DNA of 64,000 nucleotides from Hsuehochloa calcarea (taxonomy: Eukaryota > Streptophyta > Magnoliopsida > Poales > Poaceae): NCBI GenBank assembly GCA_036346395.1, contig CM070596.1, forward strand, positions 25,458,177-25,522,176, in the 5' to 3' direction. Numbering within the stretch: position 1 is the first letter of the stretch; every line of letters starts with the position of its first letter. The position numbers and the translations under genes were made by a program. Positions 14,301-24,030 of the stretch are shown piece after piece. The notes beneath the pieces are model-generated. The model did no database searches. It had not been told where the DNA came from and saw nothing but the letters and a program-made list of their open reading frames with translations.

Positions 14301-14971
14301 ACTATTCGAATAGCCGTGTCCACGGTCATGGACATGCTGAGCAAAGCCACTCAAAGTTAGACTTTGGTTTTGATTTCAAAAGATTTTTACAAATGATTTG
14401 AGGATGGTTAATCCTTGTGGTAAAATTGGGCGGTTAGCCATGTGATAGGAGGGTATCCATCACCATGTTTCATATGGAGGTTATCCTACTATAAAACTTG
14501 AGAATTTATAAAAATGAATTTTAGTTATTAAATAACTGCTTTGGAACTTAGTAACAAATATTTAAAGAAAACATTGCTTTATGCAAATTCAACCAATAAG
14601 CCTTCCTTTGATATATCCATGCATGCATTAACTCATTATTGGGTGTAACTTGCGAGCACGGTAGTTGTGCTCACCCTTGCTTCATGCAAATAAATTTCAG
14701 AGGAGAAGGACTTCGGATCTCGACGACTAGGCCGCTACCCCAGTCGATTGCCTGTGGCAGATCAACTGGACCCCACTACATCTTCGCCTTCCGCTGTGTT
14801 TGTTTAATGTTGGCTTGTAAGCCTTTCTTGTAATCAACTCTGCTATTTATTAATAAAGTTGTGCGATTTATGGATGTTACCATATCTGTTTACTGTGTGA
14901 ACTAGCTACTGATCATGGGACTAGTTCAGAAATGCACAGAGGATTCTGGGGTGTTACTCCCGGGTCCGACA
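11319..14971 (+). repeat. Element D, LTR copy 4 (complete, right end of array)
   Basis: The copy starts TGTAACATCCC and ends exactly at GGGTCCGACA (14971). The next base is not a primer site but the middle of element A's LTR (CCCATTAGCAAAGG). This is therefore the outer right LTR of the array. TATA box at 12370-12377. Its left part matches copy 3 and parts of its right end match copy 1. Confidence 0.88.
12370..12377 (+). promoter_or_regulatory. TATA box of D LTR copy 4
   Basis: TATATAAA at the conserved LTR offset. Being in the outermost LTR, it could drive readthrough into element A. Confidence 0.6.
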
Positions 14972-15803
14972 CCCATTAGCAAAGGCTATAAATAGGGGAG
15001 AACCCTGGAGTTAGGGTTAGACTTTTTGAGAGAGAAAATTAGGGTTAGCCTTAGCAAAAGGGTTTGGTTTGCTTTTTGAGAGTTTGTTGAGTTGAGAGGA
15101 TGAACTGAAAATCTTTGTAATCTTTCCTCTGTGTTTCCTCTGTAATCTCTTGATTCTATCAATGAAACTCTGAAGTTTTGATTACTCGTTTATGCCTCTC
15201 TTATTCCTTTCCTGTTCTTGTTGAATATTTAGGTTTTGATGCATCTTTCGATTCGTCCTATGAAATAGCTTGAAACTTGATCTCTAGAGTCGTTTTAATA
15301 TTGCTAATGCATCCTCAAAGTTTCATGAACTAAGAATCGAGAATCTTGTCTATCGTGGGTTTTGGTTTTCTTGCCCTTCTTCAAGAAATCCGATTTTGGC
15401 TTGTTTGTTGAATCTTTGTTTGCGATTCTTCTCCATGAGGTCAAGATGTTGCTTAGGATGATGTCTGTGAAACTTGACCAGAGAAGAGCATTCAAGATTT
15501 AGCACTTTGGATTTTGGGAAAAACCGAGCGCCTTGTTCTTGGTCGGGACAATCGGAACTTCCGATTGTCCAAGGCGGCTCTCAAGACGGAACTTCCGCAC
15601 TTACCGGAACTACGGAGTGCGGAACTATCACGGGTAGAATCGGATCTTCCGATTTTGTGAGCAATGAATGAAACTGTTTTAGTTCTCTCGATTTTGTGTT
15701 ACTCATCTTGAGAGGGTTTTGTAGATCTTGTTTAAATACATTAAAAGGGAGCTCTTATTTTTAAGGCATCATTCACCCCCTCTGTTGCCATTTCGGTCCT
15801 TCA
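14972..15803 (+). repeat. Element A, 5' LTR remnant
   Basis: It matches the 3' LTR from 24392 to 25234, starting in CCCATTAGC and ending TTCGGTCCTTCA. It includes a TATA box (TATAAATA, 14987-14994) and one palindrome cluster (about 15551-15652). It is very close to the 3' LTR apart from losses at CAG, CTG, CCGG and homopolymers, which suggests a young insertion. Confidence 0.85.
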
Positions 15804-15805
15804 AT

Positions 15806-15816
15806 TGGTATCGAGC
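15806..15816 (+). other. Primer-binding site of element A (degraded)
   Basis: TGGTATCGAGC, three bases after the LTR end, is the initiator-methionine tRNA site TGGTATCAGAGC with a loss at the CAG. The following 'ttagctcttcttgatagatc' closely resembles the same stretch in element C (34115 onward). Confidence 0.75.
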
Positions 15817-15858
15817 ACATTAGCTCTTCTTGATAGATCTTAACCGGTCGGTTGAGCC

Positions 15859-17023
15859 ATGGCAGCGGACAAGTATTCCACCAAGCCTCCAGCTTTTGAT
15901 GGTGCGGATTACCCTTCGGAAGAGCCGAATGGAAACTTACATCCGTGCTCGGGGTATGCCATCCGGAGAAAGGTGAAGGTTAGATTTGTTTGTTCTGCCG
16001 ATGAGAACATCAATCTTTGGAAACATGGCGATGTTGAGGCAAATGCTAAGGCAAGGAACATAATCATTCGTGGTTTAAGCGTATGAGTTTGATCGTATTT
16101 CTCATTTGATTTCTGCTTATGACATCTGGGTGACCCTCGATGCATACCATGAGGGCACCACTCAGATTAAGACGGTTCGACAAGACCAGTTCAAGCGTGA
16201 ATACAGTAAATTTGAGATGCTTGCTGGTGAATCTCTTGACGAGTGCTTTTCGCGTTTTCACAAGATTTTGAGCAACCTCCGAGCGGTCGGTCTTACATAC
16301 CCCGACTCGGATAACGCTCGACAGATGCTTTCTGCACTTGATCTTCGTGTTTGGGAGATGAAAGTGACTACCATCAAAGATAGCACGGACCTCTCGACCC
16401 TGACTCTTGATGCGCTGTACTCGCGTCTCAAGACTCACGAGATTGACATTGTCTCTCGAAGGTCGAAGTCACAGTCGATGGCTTTAGTCACTGATCCCAC
16501 TTCTGGATCTTCTTCTGAGTTGATACGTGGGTTCTCCCTAGCTGCTCTCTGTGACATAACTGATGATCAGTTAGAGCAGCTTGAGGATGAACAGCTAGCC
16601 CTCCTAGATCGAAAGTTTTCCCATGCTTACAAGAGGAGGAGGGATGGTAAAAGAGGAGGTCCTGTGATTTGTTTCGAGTGTGGTGGCCCCAACCACATCC
16701 GAGCAAACTGTCCCAAGCTTGTGAAGGGCAAAGGTGACTATGGCGGTCCAAGCAAGAACGACTACATCGACAAGAACCGCAACACGAAGCCCTCAGCACC
16801 TGATCAAGGCAAGAAGAAGTTCCGCAACTTTGGGAAGGCAAAGAAGCTGTTCCATCGCGTCCTCACCGCCCTCGACGAACTGGACACCAGCGAGGTGGAG
16901 GGGTGGAGTGACGATGATGGGAAGGACGATCATGATCCCAAGGGCGGCGGCAACTTCTCGGCATGTGCTTCATGGCCCTCGGGCGAATCGAGCGACAAAT
17001 GTAGCTGTACTCCGACTCGATGA
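15859..17023 (+). pseudogene. gag: Element A Gag (UBN2/DUF4219-type, CCHC), frameshifted
   Basis: Gag forms the virus-like particle in the cytoplasm and packages element RNA. The ATG at 15859 follows the leader and begins MAADKYSTKP, matching element C's MATDKYSTKP at 34153. The first 76 residues (to 16086) are partly scrambled by indels. The frame resumes at 16106 with a well preserved helical Gag domain and continues to 17023. A CCHC zinc knuckle is intact (CFECGGPNHIRANC, 16670-16711), followed by a basic K-rich tract and an acidic segment. The tail after the knuckle is about 100 residues before a stop, and similarity to C continues beyond in other frames. The frameshift between 16080 and 16106 may be a sequencing error. 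The identity as Sirevirus Gag is secure. Confidence 0.85.
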
Positions 17024-18690
17024 GGTTAGTCCACTTATGACCAGACAATGATGCTTTTCTTAAGCTAGGTAGAGTCCATGCTAAGTCTAGGGCTAAGTGT
17101 CTTTGGGTTGGAGAAGGAAGTAGCTAGACTATCACGGAGCTTACTTTACTTACATCCGCTCCCTCCCGTGATGAATGTGACACATCTTTGTGCTTTGATT
17201 GATGATATGGAAAAATTAAGGACCTTACATGATAGTGTGTCCTCTGAACTTGACATGATTAAGGTAGAGAACATTAGCCTTCTTGTGAATTAGAGATGAG
17301 AAGGGTAGCACCTCTTTCATCCACTCTTTGTTGAGGCTCTCGCTTGCACCTCATGTGAGGTTAAGGACAATTCGTTTAGAGGTCTTTATACCATGTTGCT
17401 TGATCTGCTGAAACTTGTGAAAATTGTAATAAACTCAAGATGAACCTAAAGCAGGCGGATCACAAAATTCTTGAATTTCAAGTGCGCTACTAGAGCCTAT
17501 TGTTTCTTGTTTAAACTGTCCTAAGTTAATCTGCTTTGAATTAGAATCAGTATCTAAGCGGTTTCAAGAAATGATTGATCACGATAACAAATTGGCTCAA
17601 GATGCTTCTAAGGACCTTGTTAGCTCACCTTGCAATCATTGTAATAAACTAAAATGTGATTTGGTTGCATTGGATGAAAAATGTATGAAGCTAACTAAGG
17701 ACCTTCTAGAGACACAATCATCTGCTTGTATTGTGTGTCTTTGGGAAGAAGCCTAAGGGTTTGGTAGAGGCGCCTAGTAACGTGAACCAATCGCTAGCGA
17801 GGGGACTGTCCCCAAAGTCGGTTTGCGTGCACAAGCCAATCTTTCCTCTGCTGTTGGTTCTTCTTACGCTCCCTTACCTTCTGCTGTCCTTCTTCCCCTG
17901 CTCTTCTTGCACCTCTCTCTTTAAAGTGTCGGTATCTTATGAACACTCTCGAGAGGTTTGTAGGAGGCAAGAAGAAGCTCAATCTCATTCTAGACAAATC
18001 TAAAATTTGCAGATTTAATCGGGGTCTAGGATATGATATCCGGGAGGATATGAGGAAGCATCCACCGCCGTGCTCAAAACCATAGCACGGTGTGATCAAA
18101 ACTAAGCCCGGGACCGAGAAAGTCAATTTTAAGTCGTGGGTTTTGTTCAAAGGATTTCGACGACAAGGTGATTCCACTGCGGCTTCGCCCTCGAAGGCGA
18201 AGTATCATTGCACCTTCACGTAAAGATGGACATTTAGTTGATCATTGCTTCAGCGCGCCAAGATCGCGCGTAGAGACCGTGTTGAGTCTCTTAGGCACAT
18301 TCGAGGTCAGCCCGGATCTTGAGTGCACCTAAGACCAACACGAGGTCTAGGTTTGTTCCATCGATGATTTTGGGCGAGATCGAGGACTTGGTTTTTCCGA
18401 GTTTTACGATTTTCGTCCTCATGCTCCCTTTGGTCGTAACTTCCGCCGTCACGAGGGTAGATCTCGTTTTCCTTTCGAGATAGCTACCGCGGCGAGATCA
18501 ACATGCTCATCGGCACTTCGACTCGCTCTTCCATAGCGATCGGATCGACAACAGTGAGATCTTTTGACTTGTTGAGTGACGAGGCGTAGGGTAGATAGAG
18601 ATCGGTCTTGCTTGACTACTTCATCATTCGCCGTGTTACTCAAGATTGGGTGCCAAAATCATTTGTTGATTCACCCTAATCGAGACTTTA
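17024..18690 (+). pseudogene. Element A Gag spacer with CxxC motifs and second zinc knuckle, heavily broken
   Basis: This stretch is equivalent to the long coiled-coil spacer of element C (37241-38756). Short open fragments retain the signature: CENC near 17420, CLNC near 17510, then CNHC and CIVC at residues 21-24 and 53-56 of the open frame at 17571-17756. At about 18195-18245 the codons for a second zinc knuckle are visible (YHCTF... GH... C) but the frame breaks after CTF. Charged, Leu-rich helices lie between the CxxC pairs. The known coiled-coil extension of Sirevirus Gag proteins is the probable counterpart. The product could not be made from this sequence as assembled. Confidence 0.6.
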
Positions 18691-18958
18691 CTCTGTTTGA
18701 CTCGAGGTCGTCGGGCCGGAAGGAAAGGTATGGATTGTAGACTCGGTTGTTCACGTCATATATTGGAGATTCTCGTTGGTTTTCTTCCCTAGCCCGTGCT
18801 CCGGTGATGAGACGATCACCTTCGAGATGCTTCATTTGGGCGCGTCATCGCTAAAGGTCTTGAGCATTAATGATTCTTTCATTTTAAAAGATGTTGCCTT
18901 AGTAAGTAAGCTGCGGATAATCTGCTTTCGATCTCTCGACTTCTGATGACGGTTTGAG
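18690..18958 (+). pseudogene. Element A aspartic protease remnant
   Basis: Protease would cleave Gag-Pol in the particle. Fragments equivalent to element C's protease (RKENIWLVDSG... SRHMT) appear near 18718-18780 in shifting frames: a basic R-K start, a recognisable VDS-type active site in one frame, then sequence similar to 'FILKDVALVSKL' at 18880-18915. No continuous frame remains. Confidence 0.55.
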
Positions 18959-20230
18959 GTGAGCTTTAAGAAAAACAATTGCAAAATTCTTGATTCTTCG
19001 GGTAGTCTAGTTTGCGGGATTTCTCGATATGGGATGATCTTTCGTGCTGATTTTTCTGGATCTTCTGGTGATCCTCTCCGATGTTTAATTGCTTCTGAAT
19101 CCCGTGATTTGACTTTCTGGCATAGGAGACTTGGTCATATAGGATTTGATCATCTGACCCGAGTTAGCGGTCACGATCTCATTCGTGGTTTGCCAAAACT
19201 CAAAATGGTCAAGGATCTTGTTTGTGCCCCTTGCCGCACGGCAAAATGGTTGCCGCTTCATCCTCGATTCTGATGACTATAGCGGATGCACTGGTCAATC
19301 GCTCCATATGGACACGATGGGACCAACTAGAGTGCGATCGATGGGGCGGAAGTGGTACGTACTTGTCGTGGTCGATGACTTCTCGAGGTACTCTTGGGTG
19401 TTTTTCTTAGCCTCGAAGGATGAGACGTTTACTCTTTTTCGTGGTCTTTTAGTAGGCTTCTGTTGAGCTCCCGGTGCATTACGAGCAATTCGCCGATAAT
19501 GGCACGAGTTCAAGAATTCCTACTTTGAGAGTTTTGTGGTGAGGCAGTGTAGAGCACCGCCTCTCGTCTCCATCGTCCCCAACAAAATGGCGTTGTGGAG
19601 AGGAAGAACCGTACCTTAGTCGAGATGGCGGGACGATGCTTGATGAGTACTCTACACCTAGGAAGTTTTGGGTGAGGCAATTGCTCTTTGCTTGTCATGT
19701 TTCTATGAGTTTTTTCTTGGGCACTCTTGCATCGCACTTCTTATGAGTTGAGATATGGCGAAAACCAGCCTCGCATTTTCGTGTGTTTGGTTGCAAGTGT
19801 TTTATTAAAAAGTCCAGGAACCTAGATAAGTTCGAGTCACGATCTTGTGATGGGATCTTTACGGGTTACTCGACTTCTTCTCGTGCCTATAGAGTGCAGG
19901 CTGCGAGTCTAGTAAATTGTTAAAACACAGTGAGGTGACCTTGATGAGGCGATCCGGGGACTAGGCACGATATCTCGAGTTCTTTAGAGCGATGCGAGTC
20001 CATCTTTGTGGGCGATGAGGAGGATGGAGATGAGGTTGTTTACAGATCCAGTTCCTTCTCCTCCTCTTGAGGTGCCTTCTTCCACTGCACCTCGAGGAGA
20101 TCAGCCCTTACCTTCTGCTTCTTCTGAAGCTAGTGGCTCTGTTCCTATCTCATCTGATCATGAGGTAGAGGCCACGTCTTCATCTCACCCTGGACCTCCA
20201 AGACACATTCAAAGGACCATCCTTGAGTAG
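18959..20230 (+). pseudogene. Element A integrase (GAG-preintegrase, core, C-terminal), frameshifted
   Basis: Integrase inserts the cDNA into nuclear DNA. The zinc-binding preintegrase region is clear at 18959-19273: LTFWHRRLGHIGFDHLT followed by VCAPCR (H-H-C-C). The catalytic core starts with LHMDTMGP at about 19300 (first Asp) and RKWYVLVVVDDFSRYSWVFF at 19345-19410. It then shifts frame, with the second Asp region (equivalent to RSDNGTEF) near 19490 damaged and the NGVVERKN-like region at about 19580. The downstream part (FGCKCFI.. NLDKFESR.. DGIF) lies at 19780-19860. A Pro/Ser/Glu-rich linker to RT occupies 20040-20230. At least four frame breaks are present. Confidence 0.8.
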
Positions 20231-21182
20231 ATCATTGGAGACATCTTGAGCGTGTCACACGTTCCAAAGCTGGCTTATCTCTCTTTTGTCTCCATTCTGC
20301 ATTCGTCGCCTCATTTGAGCCTAAAGACGTTTGTCATGCTCTTTCTGATGAGTCATGGACTAACGCCATGCACGAGGAATTGGAAAACTTTGAAAGGAAC
20401 AAGGTCCGTCCCTTGTTGAGCCCCTCAAGGTCACAATATCATTGGGACCAAATGGGTGTTCAAGAACAAGCAAAGTGAAGATGGGTTAGTCATTGAAACA
20501 AGGCTAGGCCGGTAGCTCGGGGTACTCTCAAGTTGAGGTCTAGATTTGAAGAGACTTTTGCCCTCAGTAGCTAGACTTGAAGCCATTAGAATCCTGCTTG
20601 CCTTTGCAGCTTCTAAGGGTTTCAAGCTCTACCAGATGGATGTCAAGAGTGCCTTCCTCAATGGCCTTATTGAGGAAGAAGTCTATGTGAGACAGCCTCC
20701 TGGTTTCGAGAACCCCAAATACCCTAACCATGTCTCTGAGCTTTCCAAAGCTTTGTATGGACTCAAGCGAGCTCCCGAGCTTGGTATGAAAGGCTTAAGT
20801 CCTATCTCACGAGCCATGGTTTTGAGATGGGTAAAATTGACAAGACCTTGTTCATCCGCCGTCTTGGCACGATCTTACGCTCGTCCGGATCTATGTGGAT
20901 GACATTATCTTGGCGGCTCGCATGCTCGTTTCCCAGTTTTCCGATGTCATGAGCTCGGAGTTTGAAATGAGCATGATGGGCGAGTTGAGCTTCTTCCTTG
21001 GCTTCCAAATCAAACAGACTCGGGAGGGCACCTTCCTTCATCAAGGCAAATACACTCGAGACCTCCTGAAGCGTTTCGACATGAATGATGGAAAGCCGAG
21101 ATCAACTCCAATGGCATCTACAAATGCTCGGATCCAGATGAAGACGGCGAACCTGTTGACCAAAAGGATTTCAGGAGCATGA
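20231..21182 (+). pseudogene. Element A reverse transcriptase, frameshifted
   Basis: The reverse transcriptase copies packaged RNA into cDNA. Recognisable blocks in order: WTNAMHEELENFERNKV (about 20356-20405), HWVFKNKQ-like at 20440-20475, then the open frame 20546-20902 with FKLYQMDVKSAFLNG (first catalytic Asp) and RQPPGFENP. The YVDD box (IYVDDIIL) is at about 20889-20913 at the start of the next open frame (20895-21182), which continues MSSEFEMSMMGELSFFLG and KYTRDLLKRFDM. The breaks near 20500, 20780 and 20890 all occur in CAG/CCGG-rich or homopolymer contexts. Confidence 0.82.
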
Positions 21183-21838
21183 TTGGCTCTCTCTTGTACC
21201 TCACAGCCTCGAGACCAGACATACACTTTTCCGTGTGTCTTTGTGCTCGGTTTCAGGCTTCTCCTCGCGTATCTCACCGTCAGGCGGTGAAGCGCATCTT
21301 TCGGTACCTTCGAGCTACCATTGACTATGGCATCTGGTACTCTTCCTCTTCTTGTCTATCTCTTAGAGCTTTCTCCGATGCAGACTTTGCTGGCTGTAGG
21401 ATAGATAGGAAGAGCACTTCTGGCACTTGCCAATTCATTGGCACTTCTCTCGTCTCCTGGTCGTCGAGGACGCAATCCGGTGTTGCGCAGTCCACTGCAG
21501 AGGCCGAGTACGTTGCTGCAGCCAGTTGCTGTAGCCAAGTGCTTTGGATGGTCTCGACCCTGCAGGATTTCGGGCTATCGATCGACTGCGTTCCACTCTT
21601 TTGTGATAACACGTCTGCGATTTGCATTGCCAAGAACCCAGTGCAACATTCTCGGACCAAGCATATTGATATCAGATATCACTTTCTTAGAGACCATGTT
21701 GAGAAGGGTGACATTGTGCTCCAGTTTGTGGAGAGTGAGCACCAGTTGGCAGATATCTTCACTAAGCCTCTGGATAGCTCTCGGTTTTCAGCTCTGCGGG
21801 GAGAGCTTGGGGTGGTTTGTCCTTACGGACTGCTGTGA
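21179..21838 (+). CDS. Element A RNase H domain (C-terminal end of Pol), open frame of 219 residues
   Basis: RNase H removes the RNA strand during reverse transcription. This is the best preserved coding part of element A. It begins in the RT connection (MIGSLLYLTASRPDIHFSV) and carries the copia RNase H blocks: FSDADFAGC (Asp), DRKSTSGTC, STAEAEYVA (Glu) and CDNTSAICIAKNP (Asp), followed by the HIDIRYHFLRDHV tail. The stop at 21836-21838 is followed within a few bases by a GGGGGAG tract. The ATG at 21179 is internal to Pol, so this is a fragment of a larger polyprotein and not an independent gene. Confidence 0.85.
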   Translation: MIGSLLYLTASRPDIHFSVCLCARFQASPRVSHRQAVKRIFRYLRATIDYGIWYSSSSCLSLRAFSDADFAGCRIDRKSTSGTCQFIGTSLVSWSSRTQSGVAQSTAEAEYVAAASCCSQVLWMVSTLQDFGLSIDCVPLFCDNTSAICIAKNPVQHSRTKHIDIRYHFLRDHVEKGDIVLQFVESEHQLADIFTKPLDSSRFSALRGELGVVCPYGLL

Positions 21839-23596
21839 GGGGGAGCGTTGTGCTACTACTGTATTATATTATATTATATTATATTATATTATACGCTTAC
21901 TCCTTTCTGGTTTAATTTCTTTTAATATTTCGGGTCGAAGTCCTTCCAGCATAGGTTAGAGTGTTTCTCTTGCCACATTGTTTTGACTGCTACTTCTTGT
22001 CTTGTGCTTCTAGGATGCTGCTTATTAGCGGTCTCTTCCCTCTCTAAGTAGAGCTTACTCACTTCTTATAGGTTCTAGCAGGGGTCGGGCCACCCTTGGG
22101 TAGACAGGGACAGTGTTTGCTCCTTAGTGTTTGTGTAGATCAGCTAATAGTCCTAGAATCATATGGGGTAGATAAGAATCATGCGGCGATAGTTTTCTCT
22201 ATATCTTTTCTATGCTCTAAAGGATTGCCTTTTCTCGCTTTTACTTATCGATTCTCGTTTTATTCCTTTGGTTGGGGAGTTATTCTTGGTTATTCCATAC
22301 TCTTAATTTTGTCATAACTCAACCTGAATTAAAAGATGCATCTCATTCTGAAGGGAATCTGGATTTTTGTGCATTTCATTCCGCATTGCATTATAATCAA
22401 ATGGAGCCTTGTTTATTATCCCTTATGATATGTTTTCACTGTTTTACATCTTGCCATGATTTATGCTAAACTGCTAGATCTATCATGACTTTTTATGTGT
22501 AGTTTAGTCTTTGCCTTGCTAAGGTAATTAAAAATGCTAAACTTTAATTAAAATCTTGTCATGATAGCTCTTGAGACTAGTTTGGTTGAAACTATCCTTT
22601 TATGATTTTCGCCATGTCAAGTAGGCTGAGTTGAGTCCTGAATCTCTTTTGAACTTTTGAGTAAGCTATGTCAGTTTGTTAAGAAACATGACTTATCTCT
22701 AATCACTGGTCTAAAAACTTCAAAAGCAAAAATGATCTCTTTTGTGCGAAAAAACTGATCTCACCAAATCTTTCTCATGAGACGGCTTGCCATTGCACTA
22801 GGCATGAACTCAGGGGGAGCCTTGGATGACCTAAGATCACCTCCTTAAGTCTGTTGCTTGGAGTGGTCGCATAAGGCCTGGGATCTAGCACATGGCTATA
22901 AAAAAATGGTTGAAGCTCAGGAGGCAGTTGTGTATGGCACCTAGTCCATAGCTTGCTTTACTGAGATAAAACCATAAAAAGTCTTCAGAAAAAGAAAAAT
23001 GTGCTAAAATTGCTTATCTTCAAAGAGACCAGGTTACGGATAAAATGAGTCCTTCTTCAACTGGTAGCACTCTAAACTGTTCAGTATGAGTCTTCTTGGT
23101 TCAACTTAGATTATTTGACATGGCTTGCATCATCCTTGGATATCTTTAGCTAGACTTCAATCTTGACTTATTTGACCTGCTAAAGAACTGGATCATTAAT
23201 CAGATTATGGACTTTCTGTCTTAGCTCTTCTATACATCGATTGTCATGATCTTGATAGCATTCTTCTGTGTTATGGCTTGGTGTAATACTCTAATAGTCA
23301 TTTTGGATAATCTACATGGCTCCTAATGCTTAAAATGAACATCATATAGTCTTTTCCTCCTTTTTCTACATATTGATGATTTTATTGCCAAAGGGGGAGA
23401 ATGATTGTGAGAAAAAGCCTTCTGAAGAAAAGCCTTGAGTTTTGTGCGAAAATTGCTCTTTCATCTCATCTCAAGTCTTTTCATTGTGTCAACTTGGTCT
23501 TGTGCTTAATTACTCTTGTTTAGACCTTGGTTGTTGTAATCTCAAACTCATCTTATGCTTTTTCAGCATTGTCAATATACTCATCAAGGGGGAGAT
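21839..23596 (+). other. Element A 3' non-coding region with repeated purine tracts
   Basis: This stretch has no substantial open frame and no envelope-like ORF. It holds: a (TATAT)n run at about 21860-21893; purine tracts at 21837-21847, 22811-22819, 23391-23400 and 23586-23595, the last being the functional position next to the LTR; and a 49-base block at 22771-22819 identical to element C 44753-44801, preceded by a 24-base identical block (22744-22767 and 44726-44749). Multiple purine tracts in this place are a known Sirevirus hallmark. Confidence 0.75.
23586..23596 (+). other. Polypurine tract of element A
   Basis: AAGGGGGAGAT lies directly before the 3' LTR start (TGAGAGACC at 23597). 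It primes plus-strand DNA synthesis. Confidence 0.8.
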
Positions 23597-23710
23597 TGAG
23601 AGACCATGTGAGAGGTCCTCCACTCTGAGTGATGAGTATTTGACAAGTGTGTTGATTAGATTGAGAGTTGAGGTTTTCGGTTTGGACTGTTTCTGGGCTG
23701 AGTCAGGGAA

Positions 23711-24030
23711 ATCGGAACTACCGCTGTGTATGGAGCGGAAGTTCTGATTAATCGGAACTACTGGTGTTGGAAAAAGGAACTTCCGATTTATCTGGGTTTT
23801 GCTCTCGGCTGAAGGAAATCGGAACTACCGCACAAGGGGTAGCGGAGTGTCCGAAAATTCTGACATTATGTGTTCTCTAAGATATCAAATCGGAATTATA
23901 TATCTGAAAAGTCGGTTGTTCCGGATATCGGAAGTACCGCAGTGTTGAGCGCGGAACTTCCGATATTCCTGACAAGTGCGGATGTTCCGGAAATCGGAAC
24001 TTCCGCTGTGGTAAGTGCGGAACTTCCGAT
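23711..24030. repeat. Palindrome cluster, U3 of element A LTR
   Basis: About ten or more copies of an inverted-repeat core, CGGAACTTCCG or CGGAACTACCG (some GGAAGTACCG or GATGTTCCG), are spaced by 10-40 bases. Palindromic CpG-containing clusters are known in Sirevirus LTRs, where they have been linked to small-RNA targeting and to regulation. Confidence 0.75.

Larger units (their letters stand above)
1..14971 (+). mobile_element. Tandem array of a non-autonomous gypsy-type LTR element (element D)
   Basis: The same unit of about 4.4 kb recurs head to tail: LTR (cut by the window edge), internal, LTR, internal, LTR, internal, LTR. LTRs start TGTAACATCCC and end GGGTCCGACA. Each internal segment starts with a tRNA-iMet primer site (TGGTATCAGAGCC) and ends with a purine tract (AAGGGGGGTAG) just before the next LTR. 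With about 3.6 kb LTRs and only about 0.78 kb of internal sequence there is no room for gag-pol, and none is seen, so the element must use enzymes made elsewhere. The LTR ends, primer region and long LTR blocks resemble the chromovirus at 46491-58262, its likely helper family. From memory this architecture fits the rice Spip/Squiq elements related to RIRE3/RIRE8. Tandem arrays of this kind arise by unequal recombination between LTRs. A's 5' LTR resumes immediately at 14972, so the array sits inside element A. Confidence 0.88.

Noticed and set aside
1..14971. Satellite DNA or segmental duplication as the explanation for the 4.4 kb repeats
   Set aside because: Each unit has LTR ends, a tRNA primer site and a purine tract in the correct places, so it is an LTR-element array.
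22096..22469. Envelope-like ORF between pol and 3' LTR of element A, as in some Sireviruses
   Set aside because: Only short unlinked frames (under 75 residues) with no membrane or coiled-coil pattern. Equivalent regions of B and C are also closed.
23711..24030. CRISPR-like or satellite-like array
   Set aside because: The repeats are about 11-base palindromes with irregular spacing inside an LTR of a plant retrotransposon.
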